Numbered from the stretch's first letter, positions 40,581 to 49,430 are shown. The stretch: 64,000 bases of DNA from JBBQZP01 sp038207585 (GCA_038207585.1 JBBQZP010000019.1:1-64000); one strand, 5' to 3'. Numbers and translations are program-made. The notes: generated by a model not told the origin, from the letters alone.

Positions 40581-41951
40581 ATGACCAAGGGCTGGACGAA
40601 ATCGGATTGGCGCGCGAAACCACGGGTGCAGATGCCCGATTACCCGGATTCCGCGGCCCTGAATGGGGTCGAGGCGCAGCTTGCCAAGTATCCGCCGCTG
40701 GTTTTTGCGGGCGAAGCGCGGCGTTTGAAAAAGCAGTTGGCGCTGGCGTCCGAGGGGAAAGCCTTTTTGTTGCAAGGCGGCGATTGTGCTGAAAGTTTCG
40801 CGGAGTTTTCCGCCGACAACATCCGCGACACGTTCCGCGTGATGCTTCAGATGGCGGTCGTGCTGACCTATGGCGCGAAAGTCCCGGTGATCAAGGTTGG
40901 CCGGATGGCGGGCCAGTTTGCCAAGCCGCGTTCGGCGGGTATGGAAACCATTGGCGGGGTGGAATTGCCCAGCTACCGCGGCGACATCATCAACGGCTTT
41001 GATTTCACGCCCGAGGCGCGCGTGCCCGATGCGGGGCGCATGTTGCAGGCCTATACGCAATCAGCGGCCAGTCTGAACCTTTTGCGCGCCTTCTCGACCG
41101 GGGGCTTTGCCGATATTCACCGCGTGCATAGCTGGACGTTGGGTTTTGCCGAACATGACAAGGCCGAACGCTACCGCGAATTGTCGAACCGCATTTCGGA
41201 CGCGCTCGATTTCATGAATGCCGCCGGGGTGAATGCCGAAACCGCGCATAACCTGTCGGTGGTGGATTTCTATACCAGCCACGAGGCGCTGCTGCTGGAA
41301 TATGAAGAGGCGTTGTGCCGGATCGACTCCATCACAGGCCAGCCCGTCGCAGGGTCCGGCCACATGATCTGGATCGGCGACCGCACCCGTCAGCCTGATG
41401 GCGCGCATGTCGAGTTTTGTCGTGGCGTGCTGAACCCGATCGGCCTGAAATGCGGGCCGTCGACAACCGTTGATGACCTCAAGGTGCTGATGGCCAAACT
41501 GAACCCCGAAAACGAGGCCGGGCGGCTGACGCTGATCGCGCGCTTTGGCGCGGGCAAGGTGGGGGAAAACCTGCCGCGTCTGATCAAGGCCGTGCAGGAA
41601 GAGGGTGCAAAGGTCGTGTGGTCCTGCGATCCGATGCATGGCAACACGATCAAGGCGGCGTCCGGCTACAAGACGCGGCCCTTCGAATCGGTTCTGCGCG
41701 AAGTTCGGGAATTCTTTGGCATCCACAAAGCCGAAGGCACCGTGCCCGGCGGCGTGCATTTCGAGATGACGGGCAAGGATGTCACCGAATGCACCGGCGG
41801 TCTGCGCGCCGTGACGGACGAAGATCTGTCGGATCGGTATCACACCGCCTGCGACCCGCGTCTGAATGCCAGCCAGTCGCTGGAACTCGCGTTCCTTGTG
41901 GCGGAAGAACTGACTGCGATGCGCAACGCCGAACGCCGGGTTGCGCTGTAA
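40581..41951 (+). CDS. aroG: 3-deoxy-7-phosphoheptulonate synthase, class II (plant type)
   Basis: First enzyme of the shikimate pathway, joining phosphoenolpyruvate and erythrose 4-phosphate. The 456 residues show class II features: LLQGGDCAESF with the metal-binding Cys, GRMAGQFAKPRS, SHEALLLEYEEAL, WIGDRTRQPDGAHVEF and WSCDPMHGNT. AAAAGGTGAGCC precedes the ATG. Class II enzymes are usual in alphaproteobacteria, and no class I partner is in the window. Confidence 0.96.
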   Translation: MTKGWTKSDWRAKPRVQMPDYPDSAALNGVEAQLAKYPPLVFAGEARRLKKQLALASEGKAFLLQGGDCAESFAEFSADNIRDTFRVMLQMAVVLTYGAKVPVIKVGRMAGQFAKPRSAGMETIGGVELPSYRGDIINGFDFTPEARVPDAGRMLQAYTQSAASLNLLRAFSTGGFADIHRVHSWTLGFAEHDKAERYRELSNRISDALDFMNAAGVNAETAHNLSVVDFYTSHEALLLEYEEALCRIDSITGQPVAGSGHMIWIGDRTRQPDGAHVEFCRGVLNPIGLKCGPSTTVDDLKVLMAKLNPENEAGRLTLIARFGAGKVGENLPRLIKAVQEEGAKVVWSCDPMHGNTIKAASGYKTRPFESVLREVREFFGIHKAEGTVPGGVHFEMTGKDVTECTGGLRAVTDEDLSDRYHTACDPRLNASQSLELAFLVAEELTAMRNAERRVAL

Positions 41952-41970
41952 TCTCTGACTGCTGCGGGGG

Positions 41971-42630
41971 TCAGGTGTCGAAGCTGATCAACCGCAGCTT
42001 CGGCTTTGTCGATGTGGGGTGCGGGGCGAAACCAGCGGCGGCTTCGGCCATTCCGGCGGTCCTGATCTGGCGCAGACTATGCGCGGCCGCAGGCAGAACC
42101 TCATGCCGCAGGGTAGAGACGTGAAAGCGGCGCTGATTGCGCCCGATCTCACCGGACAGCGCCAGACATCCCAAAGCCTGCGGGCGTTCATCATCAGACT
42201 GGCCCAGCGGCAGGATCAGCATCCGCGCGGATAGGGCGGGCTTGCCGATGCCGCGTTCCGCCTCCAGCGTCATATCCAGCGTGGCGGGGGTGGCGAAAAC
42301 CTGTTGTAGAGCCTCGGCCAGTTTTTTGCGGTCTGCAGGGGCGAACATCGCCGACAAAGGCATGCCCCGCACTTCCATTCCCATCAGATCGACCAGCGAC
42401 ATACCCGCCAGCCGGAACCGCGCAACGGTGGGGGCAACACGTTCCAGCAGAAATGCGCCCTCCAGCGCGCCGTCAATCCCGCGCGGGTCAATTTCGGACC
42501 GTAGCGGCAGGCGGCTGCCCTGACGCAGCCCCTCCCAATAGCCGCGCATCTGCATCAGCGCAGGCGGCGCGGTCAGCGGCGATGCGGACTGGGTCAAGCT
42601 TCTGCGGGTACCCGGGAACTGGATCAGCAT
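41971..42630 (-). CDS. PAS-domain protein (PAS_5/DUF1488-like sensory domain, no output domain)
   Basis: Soluble protein of 219 residues. The core (about 25-165) reads like the PAS_5 family common in alphaproteobacteria: MRGYWEGLRQGSRLPLRSEIDP, FLLERVAPTVARFRLAGMSL and ADRKKLAEALQQVF. There is no kinase, cyclase or DNA-binding part, so it may be a stand-alone sensor. The ATG at 42630 is preferred for its GGAG; one at 42642 is also possible. Convergent with aroG. Confidence 0.75.
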   Translation of the reverse strand: MLIQFPGTRRSLTQSASPLTAPPALMQMRGYWEGLRQGSRLPLRSEIDPRGIDGALEGAFLLERVAPTVARFRLAGMSLVDLMGMEVRGMPLSAMFAPADRKKLAEALQQVFATPATLDMTLEAERGIGKPALSARMLILPLGQSDDERPQALGCLALSGEIGRNQRRFHVSTLRHEVLPAAAHSLRQIRTAGMAEAAAGFAPHPTSTKPKLRLISFDT

Positions 42631-42816
42631 GGTCGTCTCCATCCTCTGTGTCAGGCAGCGGCGGGGCGTTTTGATCGCCCGCGTTAATCCTGACGCAACA
42701 CTTCTTACTCAATCGTAAAGATACACGATTGCGCATGGAAAGCGCGCGCATTCTATACAATTGGTAAATGCCCCGGCGCAGGCCCGGCCCGCCGCATGTA
42801 AAAGGACTCTCAGGAT

Positions 42817-43710
42817 ATGACCACTTCAATGACCGGATTTGCGGCGGCCAAGGGGCAGGGGGCGGGCTATGGCTGGGCCTGGGATATCCGGTCGGTCAAT
42901 GGCAAGGGGCTCGATCTGCGGTTGCGCGTGCCCGACTGGATCGAAGGGCTGGAGACGGGCTTGCGCGCCGACCTTGGCCGCGCTTTCAGTCGGGGCAATA
43001 TCAGCCTTACGCTGAAGCTGGCGCGTGATGCGGGCGAGGGTGGCGAGATGCGGGTGAATGCGGCGGCACTGCGCGGGGTTCTGGTGGCATTGCAGGCGGT
43101 TGAGGCGGCGGCGATGGATACGGGCGTGACACTTGCGCAGGCCTCGCAGGCCGATGTTCTGGGCTTGCGCGGGGTTCTGGAAACAGGTGCGGTGGACGAG
43201 GATACCGGCCCGTTGCGCGCGCTTTTGCTGGCCGATGTGCCGGGATTGCTGGCCGATTTCATCGCCTCGCGCACGGCCGAAGGTGCCGCCTTGGGGCGGG
43301 TGATCGCGGATCAGGTCGCCCGCATTGATGCGCTGACCGCAGATGCAGCCCAACAGGCCAGCGTCCGGCAAACCAGTGCCCGCGATACGCTGCGCGACGC
43401 GTTGGCGCGGGTGCTGGGCAATGCCGACGGCGTGGACGAGGCCCGCCTTGCGCAGGAACTGGCCCTGCTGGCCGTGAAAACTGACGTAACCGAGGAACTC
43501 GACCGCCTGCGCGCCCATATCGACGCCGCCCGCAACCTTCTGGCCGAAACCGGCCCGGTGGGGCGCAAATTCGATTTCCTGATGCAGGAATTCATGCGCG
43601 AGGCGAATACGCTGTGTTCCAAGGCGCAGGATATCGCGCTGACCCGCATCGGGCTTGACCTGAAAACCGTGATAGATCAGATGCGCGAACAGGTTCAGAA
43701 CGTGGAATAG
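42817..43710 (+). CDS. yicC: YicC-family endoribonuclease
   Basis: Protein of 297 residues with the conserved start MTGFAAAKG, IRSVNGKGLDLRLRVP, and the C-terminal GRKFDFLMQEFMREANTLCSK block that defines YicC/DUF1732. E. coli YicC is an endoribonuclease acting on small and messenger RNA. The ATG at 42817 agrees with the family. It is followed by gmk after 3 bp, a gene order very common in proteobacteria. Confidence 0.93.
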   Translation: MTTSMTGFAAAKGQGAGYGWAWDIRSVNGKGLDLRLRVPDWIEGLETGLRADLGRAFSRGNISLTLKLARDAGEGGEMRVNAAALRGVLVALQAVEAAAMDTGVTLAQASQADVLGLRGVLETGAVDEDTGPLRALLLADVPGLLADFIASRTAEGAALGRVIADQVARIDALTADAAQQASVRQTSARDTLRDALARVLGNADGVDEARLAQELALLAVKTDVTEELDRLRAHIDAARNLLAETGPVGRKFDFLMQEFMREANTLCSKAQDIALTRIGLDLKTVIDQMREQVQNVE

Positions 43711-43713
43711 CCA

Positions 43714-44355
43714 ATGACCGACACGCGGCGCGGACTTTTGCTGATCTTGTCGTCGCCATCGGGCGCGGGGAAGTCGACGCTTGCCAAGCGGCTGATGGCC
43801 TGGGACCCGACGATGCGGTTTTCGGTTTCCGCCACCACCCGTGCCGCCCGCGCAGGCGAGGTGGACGGGCAGGATTACTGGTTCCGCACCCCTGCCGCGT
43901 TCGAGGCGATGGTGGACGCGGGCGAGATGCTGGAACATGCCGAGGTCTTCGGCAACCGCTACGGATCACCCAAAGCGCCCGTGGCCGAGGCGCTGCAGCG
44001 CGGCTGTGACACCGTGTTCGACATCGACTGGCAGGGCGGGCAGCAGATCCGCAACTCGGGCCTTGGGCGCGATGTGGTGTCGGTGTTCGTTCTGCCGCCA
44101 TCGATTGCCGAACTGGAACGCCGCTTGCGCAACCGCGGGCAGGACAGCGACGCGGTGATCGCCGCCCGGATGGCGAAAAGCCAAAGCGAGATCAGCCACT
44201 GGGCCGAATATGACTATGTGCTGGTCAACCGCGATATCGACGCGGCCTTTGCCGAATTGACCACGATCCTGCAAGCCGAACGCCTGCGCCGTGACCGCCA
44301 GCCATCCCTGAGCGATTTCGTGCGCAGCCTGAACCGGGAGTTTGACGCGCGATGA
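43714..44355 (+). CDS. gmk: Guanylate kinase
   Basis: Phosphorylates GMP to GDP. The 213 residues have the P-loop SSPSGAGKSTL, the GMP-binding SVSATTRAARAGEVDGQDYWF and GNRYGSPKAPV, and FDIDWQGGQQIR. Sits between yicC (3 bp) and the gamma carbonic anhydrase-like gene (ATGA overlap), forming a three-gene operon. Confidence 0.97.
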   Translation: MTDTRRGLLLILSSPSGAGKSTLAKRLMAWDPTMRFSVSATTRAARAGEVDGQDYWFRTPAAFEAMVDAGEMLEHAEVFGNRYGSPKAPVAEALQRGCDTVFDIDWQGGQQIRNSGLGRDVVSVFVLPPSIAELERRLRNRGQDSDAVIAARMAKSQSEISHWAEYDYVLVNRDIDAAFAELTTILQAERLRRDRQPSLSDFVRSLNREFDAR

Positions 44356-44873
44356 TTTATGCTCTGGACGGCATTGCGCCGCAGATTGCCCCGGATGCCT
44401 GGGTCGCCCCCGATGCCAATCTGATCGGCCGGGTGGTGCTGGAGGCCGCGGCCTCGGTCTGGTTCGGTGCCACGTTGCGCGGTGATAACGAGGAGATCCG
44501 CGTGGGTGCGGGCAGCAATGTGCAGGAAAACTGCGTGCTGCATACTGATATGGGGTATCCGCTGATCATCGGGGCCGATTGCACCATCGGCCACAAGGCC
44601 ATTCTGCATGGCTGCAACATCGGTGAGGGGTCATTGATCGGCATGGGAGCCTGCATCCTGAACGGCGCTACGATCGGGCGGGGTTGTCTGATCGGGGCGG
44701 GGGCGCTGGTGACAGAGGGCAAGGTTATTCCCGATGGCGCGCTGGTGATGGGCGCGCCGGGCAAGGTCATCCGGATGCTGGACGATGCGGCGCGCACGCG
44801 GCTTTTGGCTTCGGCGGCAGGCTACCGTGCAAATGCAGCACGGTTCCGGGCGGGGCTGGAGCGCCTTGACTGA
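44352..44873 (+). CDS. Gamma-carbonic anhydrase-like hexapeptide-repeat protein
   Basis: Left-handed beta-helix protein of 173 residues with many hexapeptide turns (IGRVVLEAAASVWFGATLRGD, IGADCTIGHKAILHGCNIG). Metal-ligand histidines of the gamma-CA class are visible in ENCVLHTDMG, IGHKAILHG. Members act as carbonic anhydrase, acyltransferase-like or Caf-type proteins; activity is not assured. The start overlaps the gmk stop (ATGA). A composite repeat follows at 44905. Confidence 0.88.
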   Translation: MIYALDGIAPQIAPDAWVAPDANLIGRVVLEAAASVWFGATLRGDNEEIRVGAGSNVQENCVLHTDMGYPLIIGADCTIGHKAILHGCNIGEGSLIGMGACILNGATIGRGCLIGAGALVTEGKVIPDGALVMGAPGKVIRMLDDAARTRLLASAAGYRANAARFRAGLERLD

Positions 44874-44904
44874 TCGGGTGATAATTTGGGGCCGCAGTTT
44901 TCTT

Positions 44905-44970
44905 GCGAGCGCCGGGGGGACTTCACGTCCCCCCGGACCCCCCTGTGGGATATTTATATCAAAATGAAAG
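44905..44970 (+). repeat. Composite intergenic element, copy F (GC hairpin plus AT-core repeat)
   Basis: GCGAGCGCC, then a 10-bp stem CCGGGGGGAC/GTCCCCCCGG with a 5-nt loop, then ACCCCCC, then GGGATATTTATATCAAAATG. Same order of parts as copy D at 34123-34179. It lies 32 bases after the gamma-carbonic-anhydrase-like gene, with no T-run directly after the stem. Confidence 0.7.
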
Positions 44971-45088
44971 GGTTAAGCTGAGACGGTTTTTCGGGGTTTT
45001 GAGACGGGCTGGTTTAGCGTTGCGCCGTTGCTGACGGCCCTTGAGCAAGGCGCGCGCGCGTGCGACCAAGGGACAAAAGGAGGGCGCC

Positions 45089-46267
45089 ATGTCCGATATT
45101 CCCGAGAACCTTGTGCGCCGCACGCCCTGGCCGCAATCGGTCAGCCGGGCGGTGGGCACGCCGTTGCAGCCTTCAGTGGTCTATGCGTCGGACAGTCCCG
45201 ATCAGCTTGACAGCCAGTATCTGGGCGCGGTCAAGGGCTATACCTATGCGCGTGAGGGGCATCCCAATGCCGAGGTTCTGGCCGCCAAGCTGGACGCGCT
45301 GGAGGGTGCCACGGGCGGGCTGATTCTGGGATCAGGCATGGCGGCGGTGACGGCCGTTCTGATGGGCATTCTGTCGGCAGGCGATCATGTAGTGGGCGGC
45401 GACCAGCTTTACGGGCGCAGTTTGCGGCTGATGAATCAGGATCTGGCGCGGTTCGGGATTGCGACGTCCCTGGCGGACCCGACCGATGTGGCGGCGATGG
45501 CGGCGGCGATCCGACCCGAAACGCGGATGGTGCTGATCGAGGTTGTCTCGAACCCGACGCTGCGGGTGGCGGATGTCGAAGGGATAGCCGCCTTGTGCCG
45601 TGAGCGTGGGATTTTGCTGGCGGTGGACAGCACGTTTTCGACGCCCCGCGCGATTCGGTCTTTTGAATTCGGCGCAGATTTTGTGATCCATTCGGTCACC
45701 AAGCTGCTGGCGGGTCACTCCGATGTGACGCTGGGCTATGTCGCCTGCCGGGATGCTGCGCACCGCAAGGCGGTCTATGATTTTGCGGTGACGGTCGGCA
45801 TGACCCCCAGCCCGTTTGACTGCTGGCTGGCCGAGCGCGGGCTTTATTCGTTCCACCTGCGTTATGACCGGGCCGAAGAAAATGCCGTGCGGCTGGCTGA
45901 TCATCTGGCCGGCCTGCCCGGTGTGAAGCGCGTGATCTATCCGCTGCGCCCCGATCACCCCGACCACAACCGCGCGGCGGGTCTGTTGGGCAAGCGGGGT
46001 GGCAACATGCTTTCGTTCGAATTGGCGGGGGGCAGGGCCGCTGCGAATGCGCTGACCCGCGCGATGCCCGATGTGGCATTTGCGCCGACGCTGGGCGATG
46101 TCGGCACCACGCTGTCGCATCCCGCCTCATCGTCGCACCGGGCGATGACGGCTGACGCGCGTTCGGCTTTGGGAATATCGGAGGGATTCTTCCGCATCTC
46201 GGTGGGGGTCGAGGATGTGGGCCTTCTGATCCGCGATTTCACTGCTGGCGTGGCGGCTGCCACCTGA
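45089..46267 (+). CDS. Trans-sulfuration PLP enzyme (cystathionine gamma-synthase/beta-lyase family)
   Basis: PLP enzyme of 392 residues in the Cys/Met metabolism class. Family features: YTYAREGHPN, GSGMAAVTAVLMG, the PLP lysine K205 in HSVTKLLAGHSDV, and the C-terminal TLGDVGTTLSHPASSSH. AAAAGGAGGG lies just before the ATG. Members cleave cystathionine or replace substituents on homoserine, and sequence alone does not separate MetB, MetC and related activities. Stands alone, followed by a hairpin and tRNA-Val. Confidence 0.88.
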   Translation: MSDIPENLVRRTPWPQSVSRAVGTPLQPSVVYASDSPDQLDSQYLGAVKGYTYAREGHPNAEVLAAKLDALEGATGGLILGSGMAAVTAVLMGILSAGDHVVGGDQLYGRSLRLMNQDLARFGIATSLADPTDVAAMAAAIRPETRMVLIEVVSNPTLRVADVEGIAALCRERGILLAVDSTFSTPRAIRSFEFGADFVIHSVTKLLAGHSDVTLGYVACRDAAHRKAVYDFAVTVGMTPSPFDCWLAERGLYSFHLRYDRAEENAVRLADHLAGLPGVKRVIYPLRPDHPDHNRAAGLLGKRGGNMLSFELAGGRAAANALTRAMPDVAFAPTLGDVGTTLSHPASSSHRAMTADARSALGISEGFFRISVGVEDVGLLIRDFTAGVAAAT

Positions 46268-46281
46268 CCCTTGCGCATCCC

Positions 46282-46305
46282 GCCGCCCTTCGGCTATAGG
46301 GCGGC
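46282..46305 (+). terminator. Hairpin between the trans-sulfuration gene and tRNA-Val
   Basis: GCCGCCCT and AGGGCGGC form a perfect 8-bp stem with an 8-nt loop, 15 bases after the stop and 4 bases before the tRNA. There is no T-run, so this may be a processing or partial-termination structure. Confidence 0.45.
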
Positions 46306-46308
46306 ACC

Positions 46309-46384
46309 GGGTCGTTAGCTCAGTTGGTAGAGCGTCTCGTTTACACCGAGAATGTCGGCGGTTCGAACCCGTCACGACCCACCA
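46309..46384 (+). tRNA. tRNA-Val (anticodon TAC)
   Basis: 76 bases: acceptor GGGTCGT/ACGACCC, D-loop TAGCTCAGTTGGTAGAGC, anticodon loop TTTACAC (TAC), T-loop GGTTCGAACCC, and an encoded CCA end. Confidence 0.97.
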
Positions 46385-46474
46385 TCCTTCCGCTTTGCAC
46401 AGTGGATGCGCGCGCCCTGAGGGTGACTTTGCGCGCCGTTGGCCCTACCTTTGCTTCAACCAAAGGAGGCCACG

Positions 46475-47413
46475 ATGAGCTGGAACCCGGCCCTTGATCC
46501 CGATATTCCCGTTGGCGACGCCGTTGATGCGATTGAAACGGTGATTGTGCCCCGCGCCCGTGATCTGGGCGGATTCGAGGTGCGCCGCGCTTTGCCAAGC
46601 GTGGAGCGCCAGATGGTTGGTCCATTCATCTTTTTTGATCAGTTCGGCCCGGCTGAATTTCTGACCGGGCAGGGCATTGACGTGCGCCCGCACCCTCATA
46701 TCGGGCTGGGCACCGTGACCTATCTGATGAAGGGCCGCATCCATCACCGCGATTCGCTTGGCACCGATCAGTGGATCGAACCGGGGGCGGTAAACTGGAT
46801 GCTGGCGGGGCAGGGGATCACGCATTCCGAACGGGTCGACGGCGAAACCCGACGCCATCCGCATACGATGTTTGGCCTGCAGACCTGGCTGGCCCTGCCA
46901 AAGGCGCATGAGGATGACGCGGCGCTGTTCTCGCACACGCCGGGCGCCGATCTGCCAGCGCTGGAGGGCGAGGGCAAGCGGCTGACGCTGATTCTGGGGT
47001 CGGCCTGGGGCGAGGCGTCGCCTGTGCAGATGCCTTCCGAAGTGTTCTATGCCCATGCCGTGCTGGATGCCCGCGCGGCGTTGCCACTGCCCGACAATCA
47101 CGAAGATCGCGGCGTCTATATCCTCCAGGGGAGCATCACGGTTGCAGGCGAAACCTATGAGGCAGGCCGGATGCTGGTGTTCCGTCCCGGCGACCGTATT
47201 TCGGTTCGCGCAGGCGACGGGGGCGCCAATCTGATGCTTCTGGGCGGGGCCACGATGGACGGGCCGCGCCACATCTGGTGGAATTTCGTAGCCTCAAGCA
47301 AAGACCGCATTGATGCCGCCAAAGAGGCATGGCGCGCGGGGGATTGGGCACATGGCCGCTTTCAACTGCCGCCCGGCGATGATGGTGAGCATATTCCGGC
47401 TCCGGATCACTGA
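46475..47413 (+). CDS. Pirin-family protein
   Basis: Double-cupin protein of 312 residues. The metal-binding N-terminal cupin has HPHIGLGTVTYLMKGRIHH and HSERVDGETRRHPH; the second cupin contains RGVYILQGSITVAGE. Bacterial pirins include quercetinases and pyruvate-dehydrogenase-binding proteins; which applies is unknown. The ATG follows AAAGGAGG. It ends 7 bp from a convergent LysR regulator gene. Confidence 0.9.
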   Translation: MSWNPALDPDIPVGDAVDAIETVIVPRARDLGGFEVRRALPSVERQMVGPFIFFDQFGPAEFLTGQGIDVRPHPHIGLGTVTYLMKGRIHHRDSLGTDQWIEPGAVNWMLAGQGITHSERVDGETRRHPHTMFGLQTWLALPKAHEDDAALFSHTPGADLPALEGEGKRLTLILGSAWGEASPVQMPSEVFYAHAVLDARAALPLPDNHEDRGVYILQGSITVAGETYEAGRMLVFRPGDRISVRAGDGGANLMLLGGATMDGPRHIWWNFVASSKDRIDAAKEAWRAGDWAHGRFQLPPGDDGEHIPAPDH

Positions 47414-47420
47414 CGCCGCG

Positions 47421-48251
47421 TCAGGGCCGCTGCTTGAGATAGGCGCTGATCGCATCCAGCGCCATTCGCGTCGGTGGCGTATTGCGGGCGTCGTGGTGTG
47501 ACATTAGCCATTGTTCACTGCGCAATTCGGCAATCGGGTCAGACAGGCGCATCAGCCCGACGCTCCGCTCGCCCATGAACATCGGCATCACAATGCGGCC
47601 AACACCGGCACGGGCCAGTGCGGCCATCAGATGCGGCGTGTTCGCGCGCGTCACAACCCGGTCGCCATGCAGCGCCTCCACCCAGCGGACCGATGGGGTC
47701 GCAGGCGTGCCAAACGACGGCCCGATCCAGCCCTGAACCTGCGCACCTGCGCCATAAACCGCGTAGTCCACCCAGCCGATCTGCTGTCGTGCGGCCCAGG
47801 GCTGATCGGGGCGGCGGTTGCGGATGCCGATGTCGACTTCACGGCGCGCAATATCAAGATCAAGGTCGCAGTGAATGAATTCGGGCATCCAGAGCGCTTT
47901 TGGGGACCAATAGCTGTTCAATTGCTCGGCCAGATCAAGCGCTGTCCAGGTGCCTGCCGAAATGCGCACCCTTGCCGGACCATCGCACGCGTCGCGCCAG
48001 ACGGTGATCTGATGGGCTGCGTCTTCCATGTTGCGTGTGTGCTGGGCAAGTGCCGCGCCGTCGGCGGTCAGCGTATAGCCTTCGGCCCCGTGCAGGAACA
48101 GTCTGCGCCCCAGACTTGCCTCGAACACCTTCATGCGGCGGCTGAGCGTCGCCGCGCTGACCCCAAGCGCCGTGGCGGCCCGCGCCAACCCACCGGCGCG
48201 GGCAATGGCCCCGAAATACGACAGATCGGTCCAGTCCGGCCCGGTTTTCAT
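47421..48251 (-). CDS. LysR-family transcriptional regulator
   Basis: Regulator of 276 residues. The winged HTH occupies about 5-65 (LSYFGAIARAGGLARAATALG, LSRRMKVFEASLGRRLF), followed by the substrate-binding domain. Length is slightly short for the family (~300). The ATG at 48251 gives the normal spacing to the HTH. Convergent with pirin and divergent from a small unknown gene; LysR proteins often regulate the divergent neighbour, but that neighbour is not a clear enzyme. Confidence 0.9.
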   Translation of the reverse strand: MKTGPDWTDLSYFGAIARAGGLARAATALGVSAATLSRRMKVFEASLGRRLFLHGAEGYTLTADGAALAQHTRNMEDAAHQITVWRDACDGPARVRISAGTWTALDLAEQLNSYWSPKALWMPEFIHCDLDLDIARREVDIGIRNRRPDQPWAARQQIGWVDYAVYGAGAQVQGWIGPSFGTPATPSVRWVEALHGDRVVTRANTPHLMAALARAGVGRIVMPMFMGERSVGLMRLSDPIAELRSEQWLMSHHDARNTPPTRMALDAISAYLKQRP

Positions 48252-48335
48252 TCGTGCAACTCCACATCCGGTTTCAGGGGCTAAGCGCGCGCAACCCCCG
48301 GCGTTACATCTGGCGGACATCGAAAGGATCGTGCC

Positions 48336-48650
48336 ATGACGCCACTGCTTGTCCCCATGTCTACCCCGCGCACTCAGCCGACAGAATATGAAAACGAACA
48401 GCGGCTCTTTGCAGCCTTGCAAGCCGACTTTCATCGGCGCAAGCGGCGCGCGCGGTTTCGTGCGCTTCGGCGGGCACTTCGGCGTGCGCAACTATGGCTT
48501 GCCCGTTGTGTCGGTCTAGCGCCGAATTTGTCTGTCCGACCCGGCCCGACGGATGGCAAGGGCGGCCCGGGCGATGTCGGACGGTTGCCTGCGCCGGTGC
48601 GGCGGTGCGACCGGGTCTTGCGTCATGCGCCGGACATACCGCCAACATAA
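48336..48650 (+). CDS. Small Arg-rich protein of unknown function
   Basis: 104 residues, starting MTPLLVPMSTPRTQPTEYEN and containing an Arg-rich amphipathic stretch (FHRRKRRARFRALRRALRRA, about 32-51). GAAAGGATC lies before the ATG. The first ~60 codons look like real coding sequence; the rest is Pro/Gly/Arg-rich and may be spurious. It is divergent from the LysR gene. No family recognised. Confidence 0.45.
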   Translation: MTPLLVPMSTPRTQPTEYENEQRLFAALQADFHRRKRRARFRALRRALRRAQLWLARCVGLAPNLSVRPGPTDGKGGPGDVGRLPAPVRRCDRVLRHAPDIPPT

Positions 48651-48738
48651 GCGATTTTCCCGCACGAACCCCGCTTGACGCGCCCCCGCACCTTCCGTAA
48701 GACCAGCCCACGTTCGGGCGGGCCCGGATGGCGGTGCT

Positions 48739-48815
48739 GCGGTTGTAGCTCAGTTGGTTAGAGTACCGGCCTGTCACGCCGGGGGTCGCGGGTTCGAGCC
48801 CCGTCAACCGCGCCA
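48739..48815 (+). tRNA. tRNA-Asp (anticodon GTC), copy 1
   Basis: 77 bases: acceptor GCGGTTG/CAACCGC, anticodon stem GGCCT/... with GTC in CTGTCAC, T-loop GGTTCGAGCCC, encoded CCA. Identical over its whole length to the copy at 48867. Confidence 0.97.
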
Positions 48816-48839
48816 CCATCCGCCCGCCCCGAACGTAAA

Positions 48840-48858
48840 GCCTGATCCTGGATCAGGC
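48840..48858. repeat. 19-bp palindrome between the two tRNA-Asp genes
   Basis: GCCTGATCCTGGATCAGGC is a perfect inverted repeat with a single central base, in the 51-bp spacer between the tRNA genes. A similar CCTGAT/ATCAGG palindrome lies at 54143-54161. Confidence 0.5.
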
Positions 48859-48866
48859 ACTCATGC

Positions 48867-48943
48867 GCGGTTGTAGCTCAGTTGGTTAGAGTACCGGCCT
48901 GTCACGCCGGGGGTCGCGGGTTCGAGCCCCGTCAACCGCGCCA
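48867..48943 (+). tRNA. tRNA-Asp (anticodon GTC), copy 2
   Basis: Identical 77-base copy of the tRNA-Asp at 48739, including the encoded CCA. Tandem pair with 51 bases between. Confidence 0.97.
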
Positions 48944-49150
48944 CTTTCCCTTTTGTTTCAATGCCCTCACGCGCCGTCGCGGCATGTCACCCTTGTGTGA
49001 GGGGGGATTGTGCGGCTGGGGCAAAGGCGTAAGTTGCACCTACGAAAACCAAGGGCCAGCCGGGCGGATCAAGACCCGCCGACGCGACAGACCTTGATGG
49101 CGTTCGTAACTTTGCCCGCTGAAATGACGGGCATATCCGGAGTAACGCAG

Positions 49151-49408
49151 ATGCGTAACTTTATCATCCCGATCGCCCTTGCCACCCTGATCGCCGCCGC
49201 CCCCATGGCGATGGCCGCGACAACCAGCACCGGCACGATCAAGTCCCTCGACCAGAAGGCGATGAGCCTGACGCTTGACAGTGGGCAGGTTTACAAACTT
49301 CCCCAAGCCTACAAAGGACCCGCGTTGAAGGTGGGCGAGAAGGTCTCGCTTTTGTGGGACATGAAAGGGTCGGACCATGTGGCGTCCGCGGTGACGATCG
49401 TCAAATGA
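49151..49408 (+). CDS. DUF1344 small secreted protein
   Basis: 85 residues: signal peptide MRNFIIPIALATLIAAAPMAMA, then a small beta-rich domain TSTGTIKSLDQKAMSLTLDS and YKLPQAYKGPALKVGEKVSLLW, as in DUF1344. Function unknown; exported to the periplasm. The ATG at 49151 is the first that gives the signal peptide. A terminator follows 22 bases after the stop. Confidence 0.8.
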   Translation: MRNFIIPIALATLIAAAPMAMAATTSTGTIKSLDQKAMSLTLDSGQVYKLPQAYKGPALKVGEKVSLLWDMKGSDHVASAVTIVK

Positions 49409-49430
49409 CAGGTGTCACAGGCTGACATCC

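Noticed and set aside
48361..48819. ORF reading through tRNA-Asp
   Set aside because: Its LTGLEPATPGVTGRYSNQL stretch is the well-known spurious translation of a tRNA-Asp gene. The ORFs at 46127-46375 (tRNA-Val) and 27382-27660 (tRNA-Leu) are of the same kind.
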